Source of the DNA: Cycas panzhihuaensis
Lineage: Eukaryota; Cycadophyta
Length of the DNA stretch: 64,000 bases
Reading direction: 5' to 3'
NCBI GenBank assembly: GCA_023213395.1
Contig: CM041465.1
Location: 175,839,741-175,903,740 of the forward strand
This document shows positions 36,518 to 47,530 of this stretch, piece after piece (the stretch's first letter is position 1; each line of letters starts with the position of its first letter). The position numbers and the translations under genes are program-made. The notes below the pieces were generated by a model. That model saw only the letters and a program-made list of their open reading frames with translations. It was not told the DNA's origin and did not search any database.

Positions 36518-36955
36518 TCAGAGGTGCGAACGGATCGCGGGATGATGAGCATGATGGCCTGGGACTCGGGTGATAGAGCAACCAGACAAGTCTTAGGGAT
36601 GGTTAGCAAGAAGAGGGAGTGTGCCAAATGTCAACATACTAAAAGCAAGCCAAAGAGATCTGGCAGTCGAAGCAAGGGCTCTTAGGTGGGGGCATCGCAC
36701 CTGGTAAACCTGGGTGAGATGGGACACCACATCCTGAGAGTCGTAAAGCAAAATGATAGGTCCGTGATGGAAATAGAGAGCATCAATGAGAGCTTAAATA
36801 GTAGCTGTGTACTCATCTTCATTATTTGTAGCCTCTAGGAGTAAGACCCCAGAGCACAAGAAATCATATCCGGAGGGGCTGCGAAGAATCTATGCAGTGG
36901 CAGAAGGTCCAGGGTTACCGCGGCTTCTGCCGTCGGTAAAAATGTAGAGAGACAT
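36518..36955 (-). pseudogene. Second RNase HI of element B, downstream of integrase
   Basis: A minus-strand frame from ATG at 36955 to TGA at 36518, 145 codons, close to the usual ~150 of RNase HI. It shows YIFTDGRSRGNPGP (first catalytic Asp and the GNPGP turn of cellular RNase HI), LLEATNNEDEY (catalytic Glu), LLYDSQDVVSHL (third catalytic Asp) and, near the end, RVPGHHAHHPA where the last acidic residue should follow; that one is not visible. Three in-frame stops (TAG, TAA, TAA) fall where Trp and Gln are expected. It lies 345 bases before the 3' LTR and is distinct from the gypsy RNase H at 42610-42180. In Tat elements an extra archaeal-type RNase H is known, usually between RT and integrase. 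Confidence 0.85.
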
Positions 36956-38144
36956 GGGTGACAGAAAAAAGTCCTAGTAATAATAAACAATAATAAAGAA
37001 AAAAGAGGCTCGAAAGGCAAGCAATAAATGGTCGTAAAGGGTAGGAGGACCCAGCAATGAGGCTACCTAAGGATGAGAGCAGGCTATCCAACCACTGCCT
37101 GGGAGTGGGCAGAAAAAGGGCACCTTGGGGTACTAAAAGTTGCTTCGAAAAGTAAAACATGCCCCCGGATGGGAGGAGCATTCCATTTGGAGACCTAAGG
37201 AGTAGAAAAGAGCTACGGAAACGGGTCCAGGACAATGAAACGAGCCAAACGAGTATAAACTCGAGCATGCACGGGGGTGGCACGCAAAACGAGATGAAAG
37301 GACCCTACGAAAAAGTGTATTGGCAAGGTGCCAATGGCACCCGCAAGAAAGAGTGAAACGAAGGCTATAGGAGCGTAACGGGGGACAGGGCCAGAAGGCA
37401 AAGGTGATTGGGAATACGAGATGGTCCAGATGGCTGCCACGAGAGTTAAAACGGAGATAGTACCCATCAGGGCCCCCACCTATATAAGGAAACTTGATGG
37501 AAAACGGGTTCATTTTCACGGGCTCTCGAGAGAATCCAGAGCCATTCCTTTACGTAGCAGAGCACCACCCAAATTCAAAGGCACGTGGAGGGAGATCAGA
37601 CCATTGGATCAGAGCATGGAGACAGCCATCGAGACCACAAGAGCGAGATGACGACGGCCAGGCCGAATCCAGTGAGTGGATCCTATAAAACCCAACCCAT
37701 CTTAAAGTTTCAATTTCATTGCTTTTTGTGTTTTTTATGTGATTTTTAGGCCCCATGTGGGCAAAAAATGACCTCTCGGAGTCTAAATCAGACCCAGAAA
37801 GAGGCAGGACTTGGGCATTAGGCAGCCTTGGTCCTGGTAGGCCCCGCTGGGGCCCACCCAAAAGAATTTTTTTGATTTTTCTTGGGTAGAAAACCCCCCC
37901 TTTGGGGCGGTCATGCCAAAGAAAGATCACGGTGCCATGATCTTTGCCACGGGGCCCCGATCACCATGGGACTCGAGCCAAACTCTACGGTACTACAAAG
38001 TTTGGCGCGGTGCGAAGGCAACACTGCGGAAAAAAAGAAGATAGGACCCCGAAGGGCCCCAAATCTCGATCAGACAGAGCTCAGAGATAGCCTAGAGGGT
38101 GAGAGGTGAGTGCAAGCTAGGTTCTAACTAGCTTTTGGTGGTGT
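36956..38144. promoter_or_regulatory. Spacer of element B with a candidate antisense promoter
   Basis: On the plus strand CCTATAAAACCC (37682-37693) is a good TATA box about 450 bases upstream of the antisense PMD start; GTGATTTTTAG near 37740 could be a 3' splice site in its leader. A GTAC motif cluster (ACGGTACTACAAAGTTTGG) lies at 37988-38006, as in the LTRs. On the minus strand there are hydrophobic frames (37479-37213, starting GALMGTISVLTLVAA) with no known domain. Promoter activity is inferred from position and the TATA box only. Confidence 0.4.
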
Positions 38145-40060
38145 TTGCATGATGTGATCACGATAGACAACTGCGAGAATATAGGTATGGCGATGCTGAG
38201 CTTCATAGAGATGATGTCTCAGGAGGACAAGGGAGTCTTACAGAGGTGTGGCCTGTTGAAGGTCATGAGAACACCTCAATACATGTCAGACCAGAGGCTA
38301 CTGATCGACATAGTGTCACATTGGGACCGTAGGAGGCATGTTTTCTACCTACCCCAGGTGGGAGACGTGACAGTGACACCGAGGGACATCAGGTGGATAC
38401 TGGGAGTGCTAGTGACTGGGAGGCCAGTAGCACTGGGAGCACTGCCTAGTAACGAGGCAACACATAGAGAAGTAGCAATATTTTTCATAGGGGCAGACAG
38501 ATGGGAGAGGAGAGGGGTTCCTCTCCAAGCTATGGTCATGTCAGGGATTCCTCGTGTGAGGAAATTGATTACTCTGTGCATTCTGTTCTGGGTTTCCCAG
38601 AAACAGAACTATAAGGACATCCCTAGGGGATGGATGGATGTAGTGCACCATTGCGAGGCCAGCGAGAGGATGGACTAGGCTACCTTGATAGCGGTGAACC
38701 TCGTCGCATAGCTAGATACTATAAGGATGACACGTCAGGGAGGACTGTCATATAGCATGCTACTATAGTGTTAGTTCTTTGATCATTTTGGAGTAGTGAC
38801 ACCAGCAGGGGGACCACACCCCATTGCAGAGTGGGCCCCGATGGTCAACAGGTGGCATACTAGACTGAGGGGGACAGAGGATCATGCCCATGTCTGACGC
38901 TCAGTGGAGGCTACATCGTTGGACCTCCTCACTATGATGGACCTTATAGCAGACCCATACTGAGCAGTGAGGTGGGACAGCAATGACAAGGCAGGTGGAG
39001 CTGGGGTGCTCTTAGGTGACGATGATGGCAGAGATGGAGGAGATTAGGCCAGCCTGTCATGACTTGTGGGAGAGGCAGGTCCATCAGGGACAGCAGGATG
39101 AGGAGTAGGGCCATCCGGGACTGCCAGCGGACAGGCAGGCCCATTAGGGACTGCAGAGGAGAGCAGGGGGCCAATGACATGGGCCCGCAGGCTACAGATC
39201 ATGAGGAGATCCAGAGAGGTGATAGAAGATCTAGTCCCAACAAGGAGAGAATCCCTAGCAGAGGAGGTACCAAAGGAGGAGGTATCACCAGCTGACGGAG
39301 CACCAGAGGAGGAGGCAGTCGTATGAGTCGAGGAGACAACCACTACACCAGGTGAGACATAGCCATTTCCTGTCGTCATTTGATTGCCAGACACATAAAT
39401 AGTTTGATTTTGGTTGATTTGGTATCTATAGACGTGTACTGACATATGATAAGCTGGATCATAGGTACTACAGAGGTTAGGCAGTTGGTAGAGGCGATGG
39501 TGAGGGAGATGTTCCCTCAGGTATATACGGAGGGGCAACTGCCCATCTAGATAGAGGATGCACCTAGATCGAGAGGTGCCCATATGGCAGCATTCGCCCC
39601 ATTGGTGAGGGCAAGAGATATATGGGCTGTAGAGTCCCAAGAGCATGTAACATTTAGGGGGCAGCTACATGAGCGAGCGAGACACGTTGCAGGGTCGCAT
39701 ACAAGCTCTAGAGACTCAGGAAGGAGTAGGTGGAGATGTAGAGAGCAGGATCTAGATAGAAGTGCTAGAGGAGCATCTCTAGGGGATAGAGGAGAGGTCC
39801 CAGAGCATGGAGAAGAGACTCTAGGGAGTGGAGAGTGAGAGAGATCGTATCCAGGCCCGATACGATTAGTTGGTGGATCAGGTGGCATCGAGGTCGAGCT
39901 GGAGCATGATGCATACCCACACGGTGATAGGCAACCACGTGATGAGGGGAGTGAGGCAGGGAGCTCACGGAGGCCTAGGAGGAGCCTCAGAGGGATGTGG
40001 TCCCCAGGAGAGGGATCACACCGACCAGGAGATGGTGCCCCAAGAGCAGGGCAACAGTAG
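38145..40060 (+). pseudogene. Antisense plant mobile domain (PMD) gene of element B, two exons
   Basis: The plus strand, opposite to gag-pol, encodes a PMD protein. The first in-frame ATG is at 38187; the frame is open from 38145. It reads VLQRCGLLKVM, RRRHVFYLPQVGDVTVTPRDI, WILGVLVTGRPV, then after TAG at 38676 continues in the same frame with SYSMLL, FFDHFGVVTP, EWAPMVNRWHTRLRG and ATSLDLLTMMDLIADPY. This is the PMD order (hydrophobic-LP-GE/D-T-T, LG, GRP, W, R-W, LD-L). A tail with repeated GPSGTA-like units (39075-39155) and acidic stretches leads to a 5' splice site at 39351. Exon 2 (39465-40060) starts EVRQLVEAMVREMFP and becomes Arg/Ser/Gly-rich. Stops are TAG or TGA replacing Gln, Trp or Arg codons. 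Host PMD proteins (MAIN/MAIL) act in gene silencing; the role here is unknown. Confidence 0.8.
39352..39464 (+). other. Intron of the antisense PMD gene in element B
   Basis: A 113-base segment begins GTGAGA after CCAG and ends ATCATAG. It is T-rich in the middle and has stops in the exon 1 frame. Splicing joins the two exons in frame: codon G|GT, then ACT ACA GAG GTT. Element H has a similar T-rich gap between the acidic tail and the ELINRVIVDLFP exon, with matching bases around TATTTGAT, so the intron predates the split of B and H. Confidence 0.7.
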
Positions 40061-40700
40061 GGCAGGATACATGCATTATATTTATTTTTGACAAGGGAAA
40101 GCATGGGCCTCTAGGGGGTCACATATATAGAGTCATGTGATTGTACCCCCCCTGTAAGGACACTGGCTTCCTGTAGAGGATGTACCATACCACATGTATG
40201 ACATGACACACGATTTTGATGTATATATATAGATAGGGCAATTGGCACCCCATTTTGATATGTGATGTTGTGTATAGGATGTGTGATGGATGATATGTAT
40301 ATCTTATATTTTGTTATGATAGTTATTTGGGATGCACGTATTTCCTTTCATGCAGGGCCATATACCTAACAGGAGCACACACGACCACCATGAGTAGGGG
40401 TGATAGACACATGTGGGTTAGAAATAAGGCGACACGCATGTCCATGTAGGAGCATAACAGGATATACAAAGGAAATACCGAGCAAAAGGGGAGTAACGAT
40501 ACTCCTGAGCGTCGTCCTAACTAAGGGATGCCTAAATAGGAGGATAAGGTCCCAAAGGGAATGGGAACTAGGGTTCTGCGGGAGGAACTAGAAGGAGACG
40601 AAGAGGCTATCCTAAGTCGTCATTCCACCCGTGGTTGGGAGGAATGGGAACAAATTTAAGATGGTAGTTTAGGCTCATTTCGGAGCATGGGTAAGGTGAC
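40061..40700. other. Region between integrase and the antisense PMD end in element B
   Basis: This holds the ends of two convergent genes: PMD ends at 40060 on the plus strand and integrase at 40708 on the minus strand. TATATATAGATAG near 40225 and a GTATAG/GATGTG-rich patch are visible. No gene is recognised. Confidence 0.4.
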
Positions 40701-40707
40701 AGCAAGG

Positions 40708-41951
40708 TCACGAGTAAAACTTCTTAAGGAATTTCCCATTAACAACTTTTTCAAATTCAAGACCTTCTAGGGTGGCAACCCTATAAGCACCATTACCGAG
40801 GGTTTCGATAATGATGAAGGGGCCAATCCATCTAGGTTTGAATTTGTTCAAACGGTCATGAAGATATTCTAATTTGAGGACATGCTCCCTGGGAAACAAA
40901 TGATAGGAACGAAGATATTTATCATAGGTCCTTTATAAGTGAGCTTTGGATACCAGGTTAGCCTGATAAGCGGCTAAACGTCTCTCGTCCAAAGCCTCGA
41001 GGTCTAGGAGGTGATCTTGGCATATCAACTCCTCATTGATGAGACCTCGAAGAGAGACTCACAGGGAAGGGATCTCCACTTCTAATAGGAGTACCGCCTC
41101 GATACTATAAACCAAGGAGAACGGGGTCATTACCGTGGCGAAACGGATAGAGGTGAGATAAGCCCACAAAGCAGAAGGAAGCTGGAGGTGTTAGTCCTTT
41201 TAAGACTGAGCCAAAGTTTTCTTTAGGATATTAACGAGAGTCTTGTTGAATGACTCTACCTAACCATTTGCCTGGGGGTAGTAAGGAGAAGATGCTTTAT
41301 GAGAAATCTTGAACTTCTCGCAAAGCTCATCCATCTCCTTATTACAAAAGAGGGTTCTATTGTCAGTGATCAAGATGTCTGGAATCCCAAAACAGTAAAT
41401 GATGTGCTGGTAAATGAAGGTAGCTATCATTTTACCAAGAGTAGTAACTAGGGGAATGGCCTCCACCCATTTGGTGAAGTATTTTGTAGCAGTCAAGATA
41501 AACTTGTGCTGTGATGAAGAAGGTGGAGAGATAGCCTCGATGAGGTCTATCCCCCACTAAGCAAAAGGCCATGGGGAGATGATGGGGTGAAGGGCCTCAA
41601 AAGGCACATGGGAGATATTAGCATGTTCCTCACATCGCCGACATCTCAAGGCAAAAGCGCGGGCGTCCTTGAAAAGGGACGGCCAAAAGTAATCCATACG
41701 GAGGATCTTTGGGCCATAGACTGGCCCCCAAAGTGGCCCCTACAAATACCATGGTGGCATTCATGGAGTATTTGGTTAGCTTCGTGAGTGGTGATGTAGT
41801 GGAGGAGGATCCCATCAAAGGACCTCTTGTACAATACTTCGTCCATGAGGAAGTATTGCCTAGTAGAAGTCCGGATGCAAGATCTAACTTTACTACTAGT
41901 ATCGTGGCAAGATATCACAGTGAGATACCACACATCAAGCCGCCATACCAC
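40708..41951 (-). pseudogene. pol: Integrase of element B
   Basis: The minus strand has the zinc-finger region (VLYKRSFDGILLHY, ANQILHECHHGICRGHFGG), then WGIDLIEAISPP with the first catalytic Asp, FTKWVEAIPL, DILITDNRTLF with the second Asp, and YYPQANG followed by VESFN with the Glu. All three catalytic residues survive. The C-terminal part ends in an open block (40899-40708): LNKFKPRWIGPFIIIETLGNGAY and VVNGKFLKKFYS, the usual GPF domain. Stops are mostly TAG for CAG (for example ANG-stop-VESFN), with some frame changes. Confidence 0.9.
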
Positions 41952-42179
41952 TCATTGTCGATGAGTGGATGGGGAAAGACGTCCTGAATAGTCAAGATGG
42001 ACTCATCAGGGAGAAAATCATCAACGGGAGTATCAAAAGTGTTAGGAATAGGGGCATCTGCGAGCTACTCGGCCACTACCATTCCCTTCTTCGATTTCTA
42101 GTTAACGATATGAAGGTCGAACTCTTGAAGCAGGATGGCCCAACGACCAGCCCTACCCATCAAATCTAAACGAGTAAGT

Positions 42180-42612
42180 AAGTATCACAAGGGATCAGAC
42201 TGGACGATCACCTTGGTGGTGTTGCCAAGCAAGTAGTGTCTAAACTTCTTGGTTGTATGGACCAAGGAGAGACATTCCTTCTCGCCAAGAGAGTAGTTAC
42301 GTTTAGTAGCTATGAGAGTATGACTGATGAAATAAATAGCCCTCTCAACTCTTGAGTTATCCTCCTGAGCTAACATAGCACCTAGGGACTCGTCAGTCAC
42401 CGAGGTATAAAGAACGAAGGGCCTATCGAAGTGAGGGGGCACCAGCATAGGAGCAGAAGCGAGGGCTTCCTTAAGTCCTTCGAATGCTTGTTGGGTCTTG
42501 TCAGACCAAACAAAAGGAGCTCCCTTCTTTAATAGGTTCATAAGGGATTTGGTGCTCACGGCGAAGTCTGCCAGGAAGCGCCTGAAGAAACCAAACCTAC
42601 CTAGGAACAACT
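42180..42612 (-). pseudogene. pol: Gypsy-type RNase H of element B
   Basis: Open minus-strand frame of 141 codons (42610-42185). It starts with FLGRFGFFRRFLADFA (connection), then FVWSDKTQQAFEGLKEAL, PFVLYTSVTDESLGAMLAQ, AIYFISHTL, NYSLGEKECLSLVHTTKKF and HYLLGNTTKVIVQSD. This is the RT_RNaseH domain of plant Ty3/gypsy. A short decayed segment (RWAILLQEFDLHIV) links it to integrase. No archaeal-type RNase H lies between it and integrase; that domain is instead at 36518-36955. Confidence 0.92.
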
Positions 42613-43370
42613 TGATCTATCGTTGGGTTCTATGAAGTAGCATGTCAAGGATTGCCTTGACTTTGTCAGAGTCAATCTGGATTCCTTGTTTTGATATAAG
42701 AAATCCAAGGAGTTTACCCGAAGTGATGGCAAACACATACTTGAGCGGGTTTAGGCTAACATGATACTTGCGACATCGCGTGAAGATAACCCGCAAGTTG
42801 GAGGGATAATGGGCCTTGACACGTGAGAGACCCATCATGTCATCCATGAAAACCTCCAAGGTGTTATCGATGAGGTCATGGAAGATGAAATGCATCGCTC
42901 TTTGATAAGTAGCGCTTATATTTTCAAGGCCAAAGGGCATCGCCTTATAGGCAAAGGTACCCCATGGGGTGGTGAAGGCTGTCTTGTAGCGATCTTCAGG
43001 AGATATCTAGATCTAGTTGTAACCAGAGAAGTTGTCAATTAAGGATATAACTTCAAATCTAGTGGTTCGATCAATGATTTAATCGATGAAGGGAAGTGGG
43101 AAGTTGTCCTTAAGACAAGCATTGTTAATATCACGAAATCGACGCATATGTAAATGGCCATGTTCTTTTTAGTAACAGGAACAATGTTGGATACCCACTT
43201 GGGGTAATCGATGGAGGTGATAAGTCTAGCATCCAACAGCTTTTCAACCTCCATCTTAATGGTGGCTGAGAGATTAGGGGTGAACAGGACGCTGCTTCTA
43301 GCGCACGGGGCGGGCGCCAGGAATGGTGGTGAGATTATGAGTGACAATGGAGGGGTCAATTCCCTTCATG
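42613..43370 (-). pseudogene. pol: Reverse transcriptase of element B
   Basis: Pieces in order on the minus strand: KMEVEKLLDARLITSIDYPKW, SNIVPVTKKN, ICVDF, a broken palm, MPFGLENISATYQRAM, then LEVFMDDMMGLSRVKAHYPSNL with the catalytic M-DD block, and LGFLISKQGIQID. The sequence before it reads FRDIFTWDYSDMKGIDPSIVTH, which is Tat-like wording. Frameshifts and a few stops break it. RT copies the genomic RNA into cDNA in virus-like particles. Confidence 0.92.
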
Positions 43371-44270
43371 TCAGAATAATCCCACGTGAAAATGTCCCGA
43401 AACTCCTGGAACAAAAGGGAGTACTCCCTTACCTCATCAGGAGAGCATTCCATCCTGACCTTAATGACCTTGCCAGAGGCCAAGACTATGTCTTGGGTTG
43501 CCCCCATGCACATGGCATTCCCTTCCTCGAAGTAGAGAGGGGCAAGGTCAATAGGAAGAGGTGGAATAGGGGATGGGATTGGGTCAGTGAGTGTGGACCT
43601 AATCGCAAGGATCTTCTGGTGGCCAAGTCTGTGGTGACCAGAAGGAAGGCTAGGCGCGAAGCCTGCTAGGTGCTCGAGTAAGGCTTCGTCATCTTCAAAG
43701 TAATCCGCCCCATGGATGAACTTACTCCAAATAGATGAAGTGCTAGAGGAAGTGAGGGCAACAGGACCGTGATGGTCATTGGTTTGCCCGACATCCCTTA
43801 TAAACTCTAAGAGAGAGTCAAGAAGGGGCTCCTCGAAAGGACTGAAAGGCAGTTCCTCAAAGCCATCACCTGTGGGGGGTGATGAAGAGGAAGAAATGAT
43901 GACGGACGAGTCAACACGAGTAATGATATATGACACAGAAGAGTGACTAGTCCCACCAATGAGAGAGGTTCTAGATGGGGATCTAGAATGGGATGGGTGC
44001 AACCTACTGGTGCAGATGAAGGAAACAGGGTGAAGACAATCCTCGTCGTTATCGCAAGACTCATCATCACTAAATGAGGTGAGGTACCCATAGCTTCCAA
44101 CATCAATAGGAGTGAAATGTGTGAGACTAGGAAAAGAAGGTGTAGGATCTTCTTCGGTGTGAGATGGATTAGGTATACCAATGGAGCAAGCCGAGGCATG
44201 AGTAGAAGGACCCTAGCTTGCTTGATTGACAAGACGAGTTTGTTTGGCAAGTGGGCGTTCACAGGAAACA
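43371..44270 (-). pseudogene. Polyprotein linker between protease and RT in element B
   Basis: A 234-codon open frame (44002-43298). It is Ser-rich at first, then acidic (FEDDEALLEHLAGFAPSL), and ends with the RT start. The acidic phrase is also found in element E at ~62000 (FENDDLLLEHLVGY), which shows that E continues on the right side of the nest. No enzymatic domain is recognised. Confidence 0.6.
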
Positions 44271-44274
44271 ACCC

Positions 44275-45060
44275 TCATTCGTCCATCATAGACGAATTTA
44301 AGTTACTCCCAGAGGGTTGAACACATGGCTCCCCTCTGGTCAAGCCACGTCGACCTAAGAGAAGGTTGTAGTCAATGTCGACGTCAAGGACTACAATGTC
44401 AGCGAGGATAGTCTTACCCTCGAGAGTGAGAGGGATCGCGACAGATCCTAATTGGGTTTTTTCTCTACCATCGTAGCCTTGGCATCGCCATGGAATAGGT
44501 TCCAAGGTAGAAATATCAAGCTCTTGCATGACACGCAAGGGCATGGCATTCACGGAAGACCCTTTGTCGACAACAATCCTTCACAGGGTACAGTCGGGTG
44601 TATTGATGGTAATGGTGAATGGGAAATTCCACTGACATTCCCTTTCACACACAGGAGGAAGGTCCTTAGGATCAAAAGAAATAATAGGCTCACGACTTTG
44701 GGTGACACCCAAAGTGTGGACGGGCACGTCATTTGATCCTAAAGCTTCCAAAAGAGAGCCCATTGCTTAGGATAACTCCTCAAAACGTCCATCAAGGACA
44801 TTCCCGCAGCGACGGTATGGAGTTCATCAACGATGGAGAAAGGCTTACCCTTCGCAGTAGGTTGAGTAAGTGCCCTTAAAAAATCATAACGACCTGGATG
44901 CACGGGAAGGGACTTGGGAAAAAGAGGCACTTCTGAAGGAGGGTTCTCTGGAAGAGGATTGAAAGGAGTAGAAGAAGAAGTACCAACTGCTTCTTTGGCA
45001 GCTTGAGACCGAGTAAGGGCATATGAAGGAGTAGCCTCAAGCATTTGGATCACCTTCTTT
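44275..45060 (-). pseudogene. Aspartic protease region of element B
   Basis: Two minus-strand open blocks. 45053-44739 begins QMLEATPSYALTRSQAAKEA and includes VDELHTVAAGMSLMDVL. 44553-44275 has MNAMPLRVMQELDI, RCQGYDGREKTQLGS and ADIVVLDVDIDYNLLLGR, the second half of a retropepsin with the conserved final strand before LLGR. The active-site triplet lies in the broken stretch between them (VDKGSS, with Thr/Gly altered). Confidence 0.75.
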
Positions 45061-45299
45061 CCCTTATTTTGGGACTGCGAAGGTGACAGAGTGCATCGGT
45101 TAGGAGAACGAGAGGAAGAGGACGAATCCCGGGTGCCCTTCCCTTTATCACGGGAAGGACGGGAATTTGGTGATCTTCCTCAGTTCCGATTATTTTTGGA
45201 TTGAGTGTTATGATCACATTCCCCATGCTTGGGGAATGGATCCTTATGGACCGGCTGGTTTAGATTAGGCCTTGAGGCCCGTTTAGGGGATGAGTCACG

Positions 45300-46240
45300 T
45301 CGAGGGGCATCCTTGCGATGCTGGGCCCTACAACATAAGTCGTTGTGGAAGCACTCCCCATGAATGGAGCACTACTTCTTCTCAAGTGAGGGATCTATCT
45401 TCTTTGCTTGAGAGGACTCGGCATTTCCATTCCTAGGGAGGGAAGCTTAGGTAGCTTATTGAATTTATTTGTTAGAAGTTGGGGATGAAGGGGCTTGAAG
45501 TTTGAGCTCCTTCATCGTACGTTCAAACGAACATATGGCAGAAGTAAGGGGGTCTAAGGTCTTCTCAGTTGGATGAGAAGAAGACCTAGAAGATTGTTGG
45601 GGTTTAGTCTCTTTAGTTGGAGGTGGTGCCTTACGTCGCTATGAGGCCTTCAGAGGCTTCTTGAGTCTGGCTTGGATCTTAATAGCCTCTAATGCTAAGC
45701 ACTTGGCAATCGCAGAGTCGCATGTGGTCATCCCCAGTTTAAGGACTTCCACATATACTTCGGGACAAAGTGTATTAACGAAAAGGTCTCTCTTCAACTC
45801 CTTGGGCAACATGGCCTTAGTGGAGTAAAGAAGGTCATGAAATCATCACACAAAGTCACGATTCATCTCATCATGACCTTGTTTGAGCGATAGGAGGGAC
45901 TTCATCCTACTCTCAAATGGACAAGCTACATCAAAGTAGTTGATGAATTCGTCCACCAATTGCTGGAATGAAAAGATAGAGTGGGCAGGGAGGTGATAAA
46001 ACCACTTAAGGGTATCGCCTTGCAAAGATCGAGGGAACAATTTCATTAAGATATGGTCGTAAGCCCAGTAATCAATACATGCCATAGAAAAACTACGCAC
46101 GTGTTCTACTGGGTCTTGCGAGGAAGTTTCATCAAATCTAGGAACTTTAGGAGGATGAGGCGGCAGATTAGTTCTTAATACCTCAATGGATAGTGGTGTT
46201 GACCTATAGTCCATGAAGGGATGTGCCCTTGCCTAGACTG
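45300..46240 (-). pseudogene. gag: gag capsid core of element B
   Basis: Open frame 46214-45846: MDYRSTPLSIEVLRTNLPPH, DPVEHVRSFSMACIDYWAYD, LMKLFPRSLQGDTLKWFYHLP, FINYFDVACPFESRMKSLL. This is the Retrotrans_gag fold region. Beyond a stop it continues to a CSIHGECFHNDLC block near 45380, probably a zinc-knuckle relative of the type seen in Tat gag. Element E shows the same core at 18596-18661 plus 29222-29700. Confidence 0.88.
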
Positions 46241-46725
46241 TAAGATCAACGAATGATGTAGTAGGTAGTGAACAAGGAACGAATTAGGGATGGCAAACCT
46301 ATCCCTCCTTGAGGAAATACCCCTTACTGGAAGGGGGCTTAGGGATAAGTGCCTTAAAAGGGAGTTGGGTTCCCTTGCGAAGGCGCAGTGAAAGAGGCTA
46401 TACTAGATGGCGGAAAAAGAGGGTGTGGAACTGGGTTTTGCCCATATGGGCCACCCATAGGTGGTGCAACCCCATATGGGTGTAGCGGGTCTACACCATA
46501 AGCTGAAATGTTGTTCCCTTTACCCTACCCCCAAGGTTGAGAAGTGTAACCTGGGGGTATGTAAAAGGAAGGACCAATAGGTTGGTTTTGAGGATATGTG
46601 GGAGCGAGTCCCACATGACTAGTGGCTGAAGAGTTAGTAGGATTCATAGGCCTACTAGAGAATACATGCGCCACATTAGGCGATGACACATTAGCTTAGC
46701 TAGGAAAGGGTATGCTAACCTTCAA

Positions 46726-47382
46726 CTAAGAGAAAGACATACCACGAGAAGATCCTAAAGAACTAGGACCATAGCGAGGGATGGAAGGTGTGACACTCGT
46801 CCCTAAGGTTAGTGTAGGAACCAAGCAGGATGAATGTGCAGGAACGAAAGGGTTACTCATAGTAGGAGGGGCAGGTGTGGATGAAGAAGGCAGTAAAGGA
46901 GCGGATGAAGAAGGCACTCCACCATGCAAAATATCTTCAAACCACCTGGGACGTGATTGAAGGTAAGCCACTTGAAAACACTCGCTAATAGCTTCAACCG
47001 CATCGACGGGAGGGGTATCTACGTGACCATAAGAGGTGGACAGGACCTCAAATGACATAGACCCCTTAGGGTGCTCCTCGTAAGAATCACCAATCGAATG
47101 GTGAATCTCAAGAGAAAGTGGGTCTTCTACCGTATGAGTAGAAGGATGGATGTCGAGTGAGTGATGTTGGTTGTCTGGGTAGGAAAGAGGATCGTCACCC
47201 TCTTGGGTGGATCCTGGAATAGATGCAGGGAATTCGTGAGTTCCTGATGCAAATGCGTGGTAGGCCCAATCAGAAGGGTATCCTTCCATAGTCGAATCAA
47301 AATCTGATGATGAAAGAGGATGATACCCAGGATCTTCTAACAATGGAGGTAAGCCACGTAAGTGACGAGAAAAGTGTCGCAC
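46726..47382 (-). pseudogene. gag: gag N-terminal region of element B
   Basis: A 218-codon open frame beginning MRHFSRHLRGLPPLLEDPGY near the primer site, rich in Ser, Pro, His and acidic residues, with no known domain. A Pro/Gly/Tyr-rich linker (46700-46240) with stops separates it from the capsid core. Such disordered N-termini are normal for large Tat-like gag proteins. Confidence 0.65.
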
Positions 47383-47530
47383 ATAAAGCTAACCAACACT
47401 TTAGAAGAAAGAAAGGATGACAAGGAGTGCATGTTGGGGGCTACCCAATGAAGGAGATGAAGTGAAAGGAACCACAAGAATGTAGTAATACCAACAGAAA
47501 ATGGATGAAGACTAGCTCCCTTACTGGCAA

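Noticed and set aside
33628-37519. Many open frames of 60-130 codons on the minus strand in the LTR and 3' region of element B
   Set aside because: They overlap each other in different frames, have no domain, and those in the LTR are repeated in the other LTR (47775-49204) with different breaks. Only the RNase H frame at 36955-36518 is supported by motifs.
39044-40104. Minus-strand frames of 185-200 codons opposite the PMD tail
   Set aside because: They are shadows of the GC-rich PMD exons; the plus-strand frame carries the recognisable protein and continues it across the intron.
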